This document shows positions 1-8,764 of a DNA stretch of 64,000 nucleotides, piece after piece. The DNA is from Pseudonocardia oroxyli (GTDB lineage Bacteria; Actinomycetota; Actinomycetes; Mycobacteriales; Pseudonocardiaceae), in NCBI RefSeq assembly GCF_900102195.1, contig NZ_FNBE01000019.1, forward strand, positions 62,001-126,000, in the 5' to 3' direction. The notes beneath the pieces are model-generated. The model was given only the letters and a program-made list of their open reading frames with translations. It was not told the origin of the DNA and searched no databases. Each line of letters opens with the position of its first letter. Position 1 is the stretch's first letter. The position numbers and the translations under genes are program-made.

Positions 1-561
<561 letters not shown>

Positions 562-608
562 GCGGCGTTCGCCGCGCGGATCCGGATCCGTCCGGGCAGG
601 CTGGACGG

Positions 609-1253
609 GTGCGTAGGCCTCTCCTGCTGGTCAACCTCGTCGCCGGCGTCCTCGTGGTGCTCGCCGCCCTCCTCACGTGGGCGGCGTTCACCGGGGTCGG
701 GCCCGCGGCCCGGGACACGGCGGCGCTGAGCGTCGCCGTGGACGACCGGACCCCGCTGCTCACCAGTGCGGCCGTGGTGTTCACCAACATCGGCAGCACC
801 GCGGCGATGGCGCTGCTGGCCCTGGTGGTCGGCGTCCTGCTGTGGGTCCGGGGCCACCGGCTCGACGGCCTGTGGCTCGTCGCCACGATGGTCACGGCCG
901 GCGCGGTGTTCACCCTGGTCAAGCGGCTGCTCGACCGGCCGCGCCCGCCCGAGTCGGTGCGGCTGGTCGAGGTGGGGAACACCTCGCTGCCGAGCGGGCA
1001 CGCCACGATGTCCGCCGCCGTCGTCGGGGCGCTCGTGGTGTTGGCCTGGCCGCACCTGCACGGCCTGTGGACCTGGCTGGTGCCCGGCGCGGCGGTGCTC
1101 TGGATCGGCGGGATCGGCGCGACCCGGATCTACCTGGGCGTGCACTGGTTCTCCGACGTCGTGGCCGGCTGGGCGACCGGGCTGGCCTGGCTGGCCGTGT
1201 GCACCGGCGTCCTGCTCCGGGCGCGGACGCGGGCCGCTACGCCTGTTCCTTAG
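609..1253 (+). CDS. PAP2-family membrane phosphatase
   Basis: A 214-residue integral membrane protein with about five to six hydrophobic segments. The three phosphatase motifs of the PAP2 superfamily are visible in order: KRLLDRPRPP, PSGHATMSA and a final ATRIYLGVHWFSDVVAGW (conserved Arg and His). The likely reaction is dephosphorylation of a lipid or isoprenoid (di)phosphate at the membrane; the substrate cannot be read from the sequence. The GTG at 609 was chosen because it directly precedes the first membrane segment (RRPLLLVNLVAGVLVVLAALL); the frame is open further upstream, but that part runs antiparallel-like, Arg-rich and unlike protein, over the end of pgi. Its last 17 bases overlap the 3' end of the convergent glycosylase gene. 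Confidence 0.88.
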   Translation: MRRPLLLVNLVAGVLVVLAALLTWAAFTGVGPAARDTAALSVAVDDRTPLLTSAAVVFTNIGSTAAMALLALVVGVLLWVRGHRLDGLWLVATMVTAGAVFTLVKRLLDRPRPPESVRLVEVGNTSLPSGHATMSAAVVGALVVLAWPHLHGLWTWLVPGAAVLWIGGIGATRIYLGVHWFSDVVAGWATGLAWLAVCTGVLLRARTRAATPVP

Positions 1254-2028
1254 CGCACCACCAGGTGCTGCGACCGCCGACCGTGCCGTGCACCATCTCG
1301 GCGCCGCAGCGGGGGCAGTGCCCGCCCGGGCGGCGATGCTCGATCACCTCGCCGGTGTGGACGCCGCCGTGGGCGATGGCGTCCTGCAGGGCCTTCTCGA
1401 GGTGGCGGTACAGCCGGTCGAGGTCCTTCGGCGCCAGCTCGTCCGCGGGCACCGCCGGGTTGATCTTCGCCCGCCACAGGGTCTCGTCGGCCGGCAGGTT
1501 CCCGACGCCCGCGAGGACCGACTGGTCGAGCAGCCGCGCCTTGACGGCGGTGCGGGACCGGGCGATCCGGATGCGGAAGTCCTGCCCGGTGATGTCCTCG
1601 GCGTCCGGGCCCAGGCCGTCGAGGTCGGGATCGAGGCGGATCCGCCCGAGCCTGCGCTTGTCGAACAGGCGGAACCGCCCGCCGTCGGCGAAGACGATCG
1701 TGAACCGGTCCCACTCCGCCTTGCGCGGCTGCCGGTCCGGCCGCTCCGGGCCGCCGCCGATGCGCTCCCCCGCGTCGTTCGTGACGATCACCCGCCCGCC
1801 CATCCCGAGGTGCACGCCCAGGGTGTGCTCGGTGTCGGTCTCGCACCACATCGTCTTGCCGCGGCGGTGCACGGCGGTGAGCTTCCCGCCGACCAGCGCC
1901 CGCGCGATCTGGCCGGGCGGGTGGGGTCGGCAGACGAACTCGTCGTGGTCGTCGACGCTGCGGATGACGCGGTCGACGGCGCCCTCCAGGACCTGCCGCG
2001 CGAGCTCCACCTCGGGTAGTTCCGGCAC
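1237..2028 (-). CDS. Fpg/Nei-family DNA glycosylase (base-excision repair)
   Basis: A 263-residue bifunctional DNA glycosylase/AP lyase removing oxidised bases. After removal of Met the protein begins PELPEVE, whose N-terminal Pro is the catalytic nucleophile of the family; the following Glu is the second catalytic residue. The beta-hairpin Lys is present in RRGKTMW. The central H2TH region contains LLDQSVLAGVGNLPADETLW. The C-terminal zinc finger has C-x2-C and a third Cys, but the position of the fourth Cys is Glu (ending WWCAKEQA instead of C-x2-C-Q), so only three of the usual four Cys ligands are present. The GTG at 2028 is the only start that puts Pro at position 2. It converges on, and overlaps, the PAP2 gene and is divergent from the thioredoxin-NHL gene. 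Confidence 0.93.
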   Translation of the reverse strand: MPELPEVELARQVLEGAVDRVIRSVDDHDEFVCRPHPPGQIARALVGGKLTAVHRRGKTMWCETDTEHTLGVHLGMGGRVIVTNDAGERIGGGPERPDRQPRKAEWDRFTIVFADGGRFRLFDKRRLGRIRLDPDLDGLGPDAEDITGQDFRIRIARSRTAVKARLLDQSVLAGVGNLPADETLWRAKINPAVPADELAPKDLDRLYRHLEKALQDAIAHGGVHTGEVIEHRRPGGHCPRCGAEMVHGTVGGRSTWWCAKEQA

Positions 2029-2079
2029 GCCCACCAGTCTGGAACAGGCGCGCGGGTTCCGCGCGTTGATCCGGGCGTG

Positions 2080-3849
2080 ATGCGGGTACGGGCTCCTGAG
2101 CTGCGCGGACGTCGCTGGCTGAACACCGGCGGGATCGAGCCGGACCTGCGCGGCAGGATCGTCCTGCTGGACTTCTGGACGTTCTGCTGCGTGAACTGTC
2201 TGCACGTGCTCGACGAGCTGCGCCCCCTGGAGGAGGAGTTCGCGGACGTCCTCGTCGTGGTCGGCGTGCACTCCCCGAAGTTCGCGCACGAGGGCGATCC
2301 GGCGGCGGTCGAGGCGGCCGTCGAGCGCTACGGGGTGCGCCATCCCGTGCTCGACGACCCGGACCTGCGGATGTGGGACGCCTACGCCGCCCGCGCCTGG
2401 CCGACCCTCGCCGTGATCGACCCGGAGGGGTACGTGGTGGCGCAGATGGCGGGCGAGGGGCACGCGCACGGGCTGGCGGTGCTGGTGCGGGAGCTCGTCG
2501 AGAAGTTCGGGGACACGCTGCGGCGGGGCGAGTCGCCGTACGTCGCTCCCCCGGAGCCGACGTCGGCGCTGCGCTTCCCGGGGAAGGTGATCGCGCTCGG
2601 CGAAGGCTTCCTGGTGTCCGACACCGCGCACCACCAGATCGTCGCGCTGGACGGGTCGTTCGCCGAGGTGCGCCGGTTCGGCGCGGGACGGGGCGAGCCG
2701 TTCGCCGAGCCGCAGGGGCTGGCGGCGCTGCCGGCGGAGGTGGCGGCCGAGGTCGGGTACGACGTCGTCGTCGCCGACTCGGTGAACCACGCGCTGCAGG
2801 GCCTCCGGCTCGCGGACGGCCGGGTCACCCGGATCGCCGGGACCGGGGAGCAGCTGCGGGAGCGGCCGCAGCCCGGTGAGTCCTCCCCGGCCTCCTCGAC
2901 GCCCCTGTCGACGCCGTGGGACGTCGTGTGGTGGACGGACCGGATCGCCGTCGCGATGGCGGGCACGCACCAGATCTGGACCTTCGCGCCGCGCACCGGC
3001 GAGGTCGAGGTGCTGGCCGGGACCACCAACGAGGGGCTGCGGGACGGACCGGTGTCCGAGGCGTTCTTCGCGCAGCCGTCCGGGCTGGCGGTCTCCCGCG
3101 ACCCGGACGACCGCGGCGACGACACGCTCTGGATCGCGGACGCGGAGACCTCCGCGGTCCGGTCGGTGCAGCTGTCCGCGGTCCCGCAGGTCTCGACGGC
3201 GGTGGGGCTCGGGCTGTTCGACTTCGGCCTCCGGGACGGCCCTGCCGCGGAGGCGCTGCTGCAGCACCCGCTCGGGGTGGCGGTCCTGCCGGACGGCTCG
3301 GTCGCCGTGGCGGACACCTACAACGGGGCGATCCGCCGGGTCGCCGCCGGGCAGGTCACGACGCTGGCCCAGGGGCTCGCGGAGCCGAGCGACGTGCTCG
3401 TCGACGGGGACACCCTGGTCGTCGTGGAGTCGGCGGCACACCGGCTGGTGCGGCTGCCGATCCCGGCGGGCGCCCGGGTCGACGCGGGCGCCCACACCGT
3501 CCGCCGCCCGGTGACCGACCTCGGCACCCGGGTGGCGCTGCGGATCGACTTCACCCCGCCGACGGGCCAGCACCTCGACACCCGTTTCGGCGACCCGACC
3601 GTGCTCACGGTCGCGGCGTCTCCGGAGTCCTTGCTGGTCAGCGGCGGTGGGACGAGTGCGGGCCTGACCCGCACGCTGGAGCTGGCGCCGGGCGAGGGCG
3701 TGCTGTCGGTGAGCGTGGCCGCGGCCGCCTGCGATCTCGGCGACGCGGTCTTCGCGGCCTGCCACCGGTACCAGCAGGACTGGGGCGTCCCGGTCCGGGT
3801 CGGCTCGGGTTCCGACGAGCTCGTCCTGGACCTGCGCGCGGTGGAGTGA
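2080..3849 (+). CDS. Thioredoxin-like / NHL-repeat protein (NHLRC2-like)
   Basis: A 589-residue protein with an N-terminal thioredoxin-like domain (about residues 10-150) and an NHL beta-propeller (about 160-470), the architecture of NHLRC2 homologues. The redox motif reads WTFCCVNC (C37-V-N-C40), the CC-x-NC variant typical of this family rather than WCGPC. Propeller blades show repeated patterns such as ADSVNHALQGLRL, LWIADAETSAVRSV and VAVADTYNGAIRRV. A C-terminal beta-rich domain (about 480-589) resembles the third domain of NHLRC2. No signal peptide is visible, so it is probably cytosolic. Start: GTG at 2077 and ATG at 2080 are adjacent; ATG is taken. It is divergent from the glycosylase gene with about 50 bases between them. 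The substrate is unknown. Confidence 0.9.
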   Translation: MRVRAPELRGRRWLNTGGIEPDLRGRIVLLDFWTFCCVNCLHVLDELRPLEEEFADVLVVVGVHSPKFAHEGDPAAVEAAVERYGVRHPVLDDPDLRMWDAYAARAWPTLAVIDPEGYVVAQMAGEGHAHGLAVLVRELVEKFGDTLRRGESPYVAPPEPTSALRFPGKVIALGEGFLVSDTAHHQIVALDGSFAEVRRFGAGRGEPFAEPQGLAALPAEVAAEVGYDVVVADSVNHALQGLRLADGRVTRIAGTGEQLRERPQPGESSPASSTPLSTPWDVVWWTDRIAVAMAGTHQIWTFAPRTGEVEVLAGTTNEGLRDGPVSEAFFAQPSGLAVSRDPDDRGDDTLWIADAETSAVRSVQLSAVPQVSTAVGLGLFDFGLRDGPAAEALLQHPLGVAVLPDGSVAVADTYNGAIRRVAAGQVTTLAQGLAEPSDVLVDGDTLVVVESAAHRLVRLPIPAGARVDAGAHTVRRPVTDLGTRVALRIDFTPPTGQHLDTRFGDPTVLTVAASPESLLVSGGGTSAGLTRTLELAPGEGVLSVSVAAAACDLGDAVFAACHRYQQDWGVPVRVGSGSDELVLDLRAVE

Positions 3850-3889
3850 CGGACGCTCGACGCGGATCCCCGACGATCTGATCGCGAGT

Positions 3890-4305
3890 GTGACGAGAGC
3901 GTGCGCGGCGGAGCGCTCCCGTCACGCTCGGAAGGATCAGTCACCGCCGGTGTCACGGGAGCGTGCGCGGCGGAGCGCTCCGGTCACGCTCGGAAGAATC
4001 ACCCACCGCCGGCGTCACGGGAGCGCACATCGCAGAGCGCCCCCGTCACACTCGGAAGAATCACTCACCGCCAGAGTCACGAGAGCGCACGCCGCGGAGC
4101 GCTCCCGTCACACTCGGAAGAATCACTCACCGCCAGAGTCACGGGAACGCACACCGCAGAACGCCCCCGTCACACTCGGAAAGATCACTCACCGCCAGAG
4201 TCACGGGAACGCACACCGCAGAACGCCCCCGTCACACTCGGAAGAATCACTCACCGCCGGTGTCACGAGAGCGCACCTCACCGCGCGCTCCCGTCACACT
4301 CGCAG
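3890..4305. repeat. 62-bp tandem repeat array, about 6.7 units, each with an internal dyad
   Basis: Units begin with GTSACGRGARCG at 3890, 3952, 4014, 4076, 4138, 4200 and 4262, an exact 62-bp period. Each unit contains GTCACGGGAGCG-like and CGCTCCCGTCAC-like arms separated by about 12 bases, then CTCGGAAGAATCACTCACC. In the first unit the arms pair 11 of 12 positions. Substitutions are shared between neighbouring units (for example the two GGGAACGCACACCGCAGAACG units at 4138 and 4200), as expected from unit duplication. The array fills the space between two convergent genes. Because 62 is not a multiple of 3, the unit changes frame each time, so the open frames through it are not coding repeats. 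Confidence 0.93.
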
Positions 4306-4314
4306 GTCCGCGGA

Positions 4315-6342
4315 TCACTCGAGTTCGGCGACCGACCACGTGCCGTCGGCGGCGGGGGCCGCGATCTGGAACTCGCCCTCCGGCAGCGTGCGGACGTGCT
4401 CGGCGAGCTGCGCCGCGGTGAGCGTCTGCGCCTCGACGACGGTACGCACGCGCGGGTCGGCGCCGTCGACCGAGACGGTGACGCTGTCGTCGACCGGGAC
4501 GGTGGTGGGGAGGACGAGTAGTTGGGCGCCGCCCTCGTCGAGCAGCGCGGCGGTGCCGGGGGCGGGGACCACCGGGGTGCCGAGCAGGTCGAGGCGGGCC
4601 GCGACCAGCGGGATCGTGCCGGACGGGAGGGTCAGCGTTCCGACGACCGCATCGACGACCGGGTCCGCGCCCGGGGCACCCGGGACCGGTGGGGTCCCGC
4701 CGGCCTGGCCCTGCGCCGCTCCCGGAGGCCCGGCGGCGACCGCGGGCTCCTGCGGGGAGAGCGCTGCGGGCGCCTCGGCGGCGACCGGAGGTGTAGCCGT
4801 GGCAGCGGTCTGCGGCACAGGCGAGCCGGCGACCGGCGATGCTGCAGGCGCGGCGATCTGAGGCACAGGCGAGTCGACGACCTGCGGCGCGGTGGCCGCG
4901 GCGGCGACCTCCAGTGCGGGCGACGAGGCGACAGCCCCCGGTGCGGGCAGCCCGGCGGCGACCCGCGGCGCAGACGGTGCGGGGGCAGCCTGCGCTACGG
5001 ACTGGTGTCGCGCTGCGGGGATCGTCCAGGTCAGGGCGGGCTGCCCGGCCGCGGGTGTCGCCGGAGTGGACGGCGAGCGCTCGACCGCCCCGCCCTCGGC
5101 GCTGAGGGAGGCGGCGGCGATCGAGGCGGCGGCGGTGGCGCTCTCCGCGGGCAGTGCGTCGCTCGGCTGGATCCGTTGGGCGGGCACGGTGGCGCGGGGT
5201 GCGTCGAAGCTGCGCGGCCAACCCTCCACGGTCCGGGGCTCGGGCAGGTACTCCAGCAGACCCGTGCGGCGCTCACCGGTCGCGGCCGGCCGGGTCGCGC
5301 CCAGGTACTCGTCCCCGCGCCAGCGGTAGTGCGACACCTGGACCGGTTGGTCGTAGTTCGGGGCGTTGACCATCTTCCCGTCCCCCAGGTAGATCCCGAC
5401 GTGGTAGACCGCCGACGGGCTGCCGTAGAAGACCAGGTCGCCGGGCTGCAGGGGGGCGTCCGCGGGGACGTGCGGGCCCGCCACGTACTGGGTGTGCGCC
5501 GTGCGGGGGAGCGCGATGCCCGCCGCGGCGTACGCGAAGGCGGTGAGGCCGGAGCAGTCGAAGCCGGTGTCGCCTGCGCCGGGGCCGTTGCCGCCCCACT
5601 GGTACGGGACGCCGAGCTGCCCCAGTGCGGCGTCGATCGCGGTCTGGGCCCGGCCGTCCGGTAGCTGGTCGGTGAACTCGGCGGGCGCCGGGGCGACGGG
5701 GCCGCCCCCTCCGCCCGCTCCCCCACCGAGGTTCTCGACGGCCGGGCCCCCCGTGTTCGCGGTGGCCCGGACCGCCGGGTCGCGCAGGGCCGACGGGATC
5801 GCGCCGACCGTGGCCACGAGCAGCACCGCGAGCAGGATCCACAGCCCCGTCATCCGCCGCCGGCGCCGCGGCAGCGGGCGGTACCGGACCGGAAGGGGTC
5901 GGCGGCCCCACGGATCGGCGGTCGGCTCCTGCACGCCGGGCTCAGAATCCCGGACGGTGGCACGCGCGGCGGCACGGTCGGCACGCCGCAGCCCCGGCTC
6001 GCGCACCGTCGCGCGGGCGAGCATCGCCGTCGCGAGCCGGGCGCCCGCGAGGCCGGCCGAGGCGACCCGGGCCGCCTCGATCCGCGCACCGCCGACGGCA
6101 CCCCGGGCCCCGCCCTCGTCCCCCGCCCGACGCGGCCCGGGGATCACGACCGGGTCCGCGGCACGGCGCGGCGCCGGGATCCGCTCCACCCACCGCGCGC
6201 GGCGGGCTGCCCACTCCTCCGCCTCGACGCTCGTCCAGCGGTGCGAGGTCCGCTGGTCCGGCACGGCGACCCGGGCGGACGCAGGCGCCGCCCGATGGCG
6301 CCCCTTCACGGAACGTGAACCCGAACGCTCACGCAGTGCCAT
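4315..6342 (-). CDS. Membrane-anchored NlpC/P60 cell-wall hydrolase with long Ala/Pro-rich C-terminal tail
   Basis: A 675-residue protein. Residues 1-160 are basic and Arg/Ala-rich (presumed cytoplasmic); one transmembrane segment lies at about 166-185 (GLWILLAVLLVATVGAI); a Gly-rich linker follows (205-215); the NlpC/P60 domain spans about 230-350. The catalytic Cys is in FDCSGL (C263) and the His in YHVGIYLGDG (H314). Family members cleave the peptide stem of peptidoglycan. The roughly 320-residue tail is Ala/Pro/Val-rich with weak repeats and ends in a compact segment (LTLPSGTIPLVAARLDLLGT onward). The ATG at 6342 follows a good GGGGGA ribosome site; an open extension upstream to 6480 has no such site. 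Its stop lies 10 bases from the 62-bp array. Confidence 0.88.
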   Translation of the reverse strand: MALRERSGSRSVKGRHRAAPASARVAVPDQRTSHRWTSVEAEEWAARRARWVERIPAPRRAADPVVIPGPRRAGDEGGARGAVGGARIEAARVASAGLAGARLATAMLARATVREPGLRRADRAAARATVRDSEPGVQEPTADPWGRRPLPVRYRPLPRRRRRMTGLWILLAVLLVATVGAIPSALRDPAVRATANTGGPAVENLGGGAGGGGGPVAPAPAEFTDQLPDGRAQTAIDAALGQLGVPYQWGGNGPGAGDTGFDCSGLTAFAYAAAGIALPRTAHTQYVAGPHVPADAPLQPGDLVFYGSPSAVYHVGIYLGDGKMVNAPNYDQPVQVSHYRWRGDEYLGATRPAATGERRTGLLEYLPEPRTVEGWPRSFDAPRATVPAQRIQPSDALPAESATAAASIAAASLSAEGGAVERSPSTPATPAAGQPALTWTIPAARHQSVAQAAPAPSAPRVAAGLPAPGAVASSPALEVAAAATAPQVVDSPVPQIAAPAASPVAGSPVPQTAATATPPVAAEAPAALSPQEPAVAAGPPGAAQGQAGGTPPVPGAPGADPVVDAVVGTLTLPSGTIPLVAARLDLLGTPVVPAPGTAALLDEGGAQLLVLPTTVPVDDSVTVSVDGADPRVRTVVEAQTLTAAQLAEHVRTLPEGEFQIAAPAADGTWSVAELE

Positions 6343-6509
6343 CGCTCGTTCCCCCGAACGGTCGTGTCGACTGATCGAGAGGAACTCTGCTGGACACGCC
6401 CCGCAGTCGTCATCACACGGACGGGCACCATCGGCCCCGGTCCGCCCGTCCGGGTGACGAATGCGGAACGGCCCACACACGACGGTGCGGGCCGCTCACG
6501 CGAAACGGG

Positions 6510-8081
6510 TCAGACCGCGACCGGCTCCGGTGCGTGCGCGGCGACCGAGTCAGCCGCGCTGCGCAGCGCCACCTGCCGGATCACGACGGCCGCGACGATC
6601 GCGACCAGCGCCACCACGCTCGCCCACAGGAACGCCGAGCCGACACCGCTCGCCACCGCGGCCTGGAAGGCTTCGCGGATCGGGGCGGGCAGCTGGGCCA
6701 ACATCGCCGGCGTGAGCTGACCGCCCGCCACCTGCCCGCCCGCGGCCGCGCCGAGCTGGTCTGCCAGCGACGACTCGAGGCGCGTGGCGTAGAGCGTGCC
6801 CAGGAGGGAGACGCCCAGCGAGCCGCCGATCGTCCGGAACAGGGTGGCCGCGCCGCTGGCCGCGCCCATGTCCTTCATCTCCACCGAGTTCTGCACGACG
6901 AGCATGGTGGTCTGCATCAGGAAGCCCATCCCGACGCCGAGCACGACCATGAACAGCGAGCTGGTCAGCGTGCTGGTGCCCACCCCCATCGTGGAGAGCA
7001 GGAACAGCCCGCCCGCCATCACGAACGAGCCGATGATCAACAGCCATCGGTAGTGCCCGGTCCGGGTGACGAACTGGCCGCCCGCCAGCGACGTGACCAG
7101 CATGCCCGCCATCAGCGGCAGGAGCAGCAGGCCCGAGTCGGTCGCCGAGGCGCCCTGCACGATCTGCTGGTACTGCGGCAGGAAGGTGACCGCGCCGAAC
7201 ATCGCGAAGCCCGCCAGGAAGGTGAGCACGACCGCCGCGGTGAAGTTCCGCGACGAGAAGAGCCCGAGCGGCAGGATCGGCTCGGCGACCGTGCGCTCGG
7301 CGAGCACGAAGAGCACCGCCGCGACGACGGCCAGCACCCCCAGGCCCACGATCTGCCACGAGCCCCAGGCGTACTCGGTGCCGCCCCAGCTGGTGAGCAG
7401 GGTCAGCGACGAGATGGCCACGGCCAGCAGCCCCGCGCCGCGCCAGTCGATCCGCGCCTCCCGCCTGCGCACCGGGAGCTTCATCGTGAACCAGATGACG
7501 ACGAGCGCGAGGACGCCCAGCGGGATGTTGATGTAGAAGGCCCAGCGCCAGCTGAAGTTGTCGGTGAGGAACCCGCCGAGCAGCGGGCCGCCGACGAACG
7601 CGATCGGCATGACCGCGGCCATCAGGCCCTGGTAGCGGCCCCGGTCGCGCGGGGGGACCAGGTCCCCGATGATCGCCATCGCGCCGACCATCAGGCCGCC
7701 CGCGCCGATGCCCTGCAGCGCGCGGAACCCGATCAGCTCGCCCATGTTCTGCGCGAGCCCCGAGGTGGCCGACCCGATCAGGAACACCACGATCGACGCC
7801 ATGAACACGCCCTTGCGGCCCCACAGGTCGCCGAGCTTGGCCCAGATCGGGGTGGCGACGGCCGTGGCCAGCGCGTACGCGGTGACCACCCACGACAGGT
7901 GGGCCAGCCCGCCGAGCTCGCCCACGATCGTCGGCATGGCGGTGCCGACGATCATGTTGTCCAGCATGGCGAGCAGCATGGCCAGCATCAGCCCGGCCAT
8001 CACGGTGTAGATCTCGCGCGGGGTGCGCGGTTGCGCGAAGGCGGGCTCCGGCATCCGGTGCCGCCCGACGGCCTGTGTCAT
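6510..8081 (-). CDS. DHA2-family (EmrB/QacA-type) MFS drug-efflux transporter
   Basis: A 523-residue protein with about 14 hydrophobic segments, the DHA2 topology of proton-drug antiporters. Motif A is visible as AKLGDLWGRKG after TM2, the motif C-like region as GPLLGGFLTDNFSWRWAFYINIP, and the DHA2-typical DNMIVGTAMPTIVGEL in TM1. It lies divergently from a TetR-type regulator gene, with three candidate operators in between, the classic layout of a drug-inducible pump controlled by its neighbour. The substrates cannot be inferred. The ATG at 8081 starts MTQAVGRHRMPEPAF. Confidence 0.95.
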   Translation of the reverse strand: MTQAVGRHRMPEPAFAQPRTPREIYTVMAGLMLAMLLAMLDNMIVGTAMPTIVGELGGLAHLSWVVTAYALATAVATPIWAKLGDLWGRKGVFMASIVVFLIGSATSGLAQNMGELIGFRALQGIGAGGLMVGAMAIIGDLVPPRDRGRYQGLMAAVMPIAFVGGPLLGGFLTDNFSWRWAFYINIPLGVLALVVIWFTMKLPVRRREARIDWRGAGLLAVAISSLTLLTSWGGTEYAWGSWQIVGLGVLAVVAAVLFVLAERTVAEPILPLGLFSSRNFTAAVVLTFLAGFAMFGAVTFLPQYQQIVQGASATDSGLLLLPLMAGMLVTSLAGGQFVTRTGHYRWLLIIGSFVMAGGLFLLSTMGVGTSTLTSSLFMVVLGVGMGFLMQTTMLVVQNSVEMKDMGAASGAATLFRTIGGSLGVSLLGTLYATRLESSLADQLGAAAGGQVAGGQLTPAMLAQLPAPIREAFQAAVASGVGSAFLWASVVALVAIVAAVVIRQVALRSAADSVAAHAPEPVAV

Positions 8082-8108
8082 GTGATCCGTCCTCGTCTTC
8101 CGTCCGTA

Positions 8109-8172
8109 CTAGCCGGGCGGCTGGTAAGCTACTTGCCGACAGGCTAGCACGGTTCACTAGCCGGTCGGCAAG
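8109..8172. promoter_or_regulatory. Three candidate TetR operators between the MFS pump and its regulator
   Basis: Three 16-bp dyads sit at 8109-8124 (CTAGCCGGGCGGCTGG), 8132-8147 (CTTGCCGACAGGCTAG) and 8157-8172 (CTAGCCGGTCGGCAAG). Each fits half-sites CTWGCCG and CGGCWAG with at most about one mismatch per half. Centres are 23 and 25 bp apart, about two helical turns. In addition 8108-8129 and 8156-8177 are direct repeats (19 of 22 identical), and 8130-8147 pairs with 8157-8174 at 17 of 18 positions. The location between divergent genes suggests control of both promoters. Inferred from sequence only. Confidence 0.72.
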
Positions 8173-8203
8173 TAAGCCGGATCACCGTGAGAGGATGGCG
8201 ATC

Positions 8204-8764
8204 ATGTCGGTGGCGGACGAGCGGCGGACGGACACGCGATCCCAGATCCGGGGGGTCGCGCTGGAGTTGTTCGCGGAGCAGGGCTACGACAAGACGTCGC
8301 TGCGGGAGATCGCCGAGCGGCTGGGCATCACCAAGGCCGCCGTCTACTACCACTTCAAGACGAAGGAGGAGATCCTCACCAGCCTCTTCGACGAGGTGGG
8401 AGCGGGGATCGACGGCATCGTCGAGTGGGCGCGGGCCCAGCCCGCCGGGCGTGCGACGCACCGGGAGGCTCTGCGTCGCTACCAGCAGCTCTACGCGGGC
8501 GAGTCCGCCGCGCAGCTGATCCGGTTCGTCCAGGAGGGCCAGGCCACCTTCAAGGACCTCGCGGTGGGCGCGGACATGAAGAAGCGCTTCGGCGCCCTCA
8601 TCGAGGTGCTCACCCCGAAGGACGGCTCGACCGAGGACCAGCTCCGCTTCCGGCTCTCGCTGATCGCGATCCACCTCGGCGCCTTCCACACCGACGGGAT
8701 CGACGGGTCGGACGACGAGCGCGGCGCCGCCGCGCTCGCCATCGCCCGGGACCTGATCCGCTAG
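8204..8764 (+). CDS. TetR/AcrR-family transcriptional regulator
   Basis: A 186-residue one-component repressor. The N-terminal helix-turn-helix is clear: IRGVALELFAEQGYDKTSL then REIAERLGITKAAVYYHFK, within residues 15-62. The C-terminal ligand-binding domain shows no recognisable specificity. The ATG at 8204 is preceded by GAGAGG at a good distance; an in-frame ATG at 8195 lies inside that ribosome site and is less likely. It is divergent from the MFS pump, and three 16-bp dyads lie between them, so autoregulation and repression of the pump, relieved by a drug, is the natural inference. Confidence 0.93.
   Translation: MSVADERRTDTRSQIRGVALELFAEQGYDKTSLREIAERLGITKAAVYYHFKTKEEILTSLFDEVGAGIDGIVEWARAQPAGRATHREALRRYQQLYAGESAAQLIRFVQEGQATFKDLAVGADMKKRFGALIEVLTPKDGSTEDQLRFRLSLIAIHLGAFHTDGIDGSDDERGAAALAIARDLIR

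Noticed and set aside
2029..3765. Minus-strand extension of the DNA glycosylase frame over the thioredoxin-NHL gene (842 codons in total)
   Set aside because: The N-terminal Pro of the glycosylase must follow the GTG at 2028; upstream residues are Arg/Gly/His-rich antisense sequence typical of high-GC shadow frames.
3890..4305. CRISPR array
   Set aside because: The whole 62-bp unit is repeated without unique spacers, and no cas genes are present.
3890..4861. Long open frames running through the 62-bp array, giving His/Ser/Arg-rich repeat-like proteins
   Set aside because: The unit length is not a multiple of three, so each frame shows a different translation per unit; there is no ribosome site; and the frames run on into the antisense strand of the NlpC/P60 gene.
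8610..8760. Genuine coding overlap of the amidohydrolase 3' end with tetR
   Set aside because: The conserved domain ends at about 8765; the further residues are Arg-rich antisense of the tetR gene, so the overlap is probably an artefact of a lost stop or frame change. It is kept in the pseudogene span only because no earlier stop exists in that frame.
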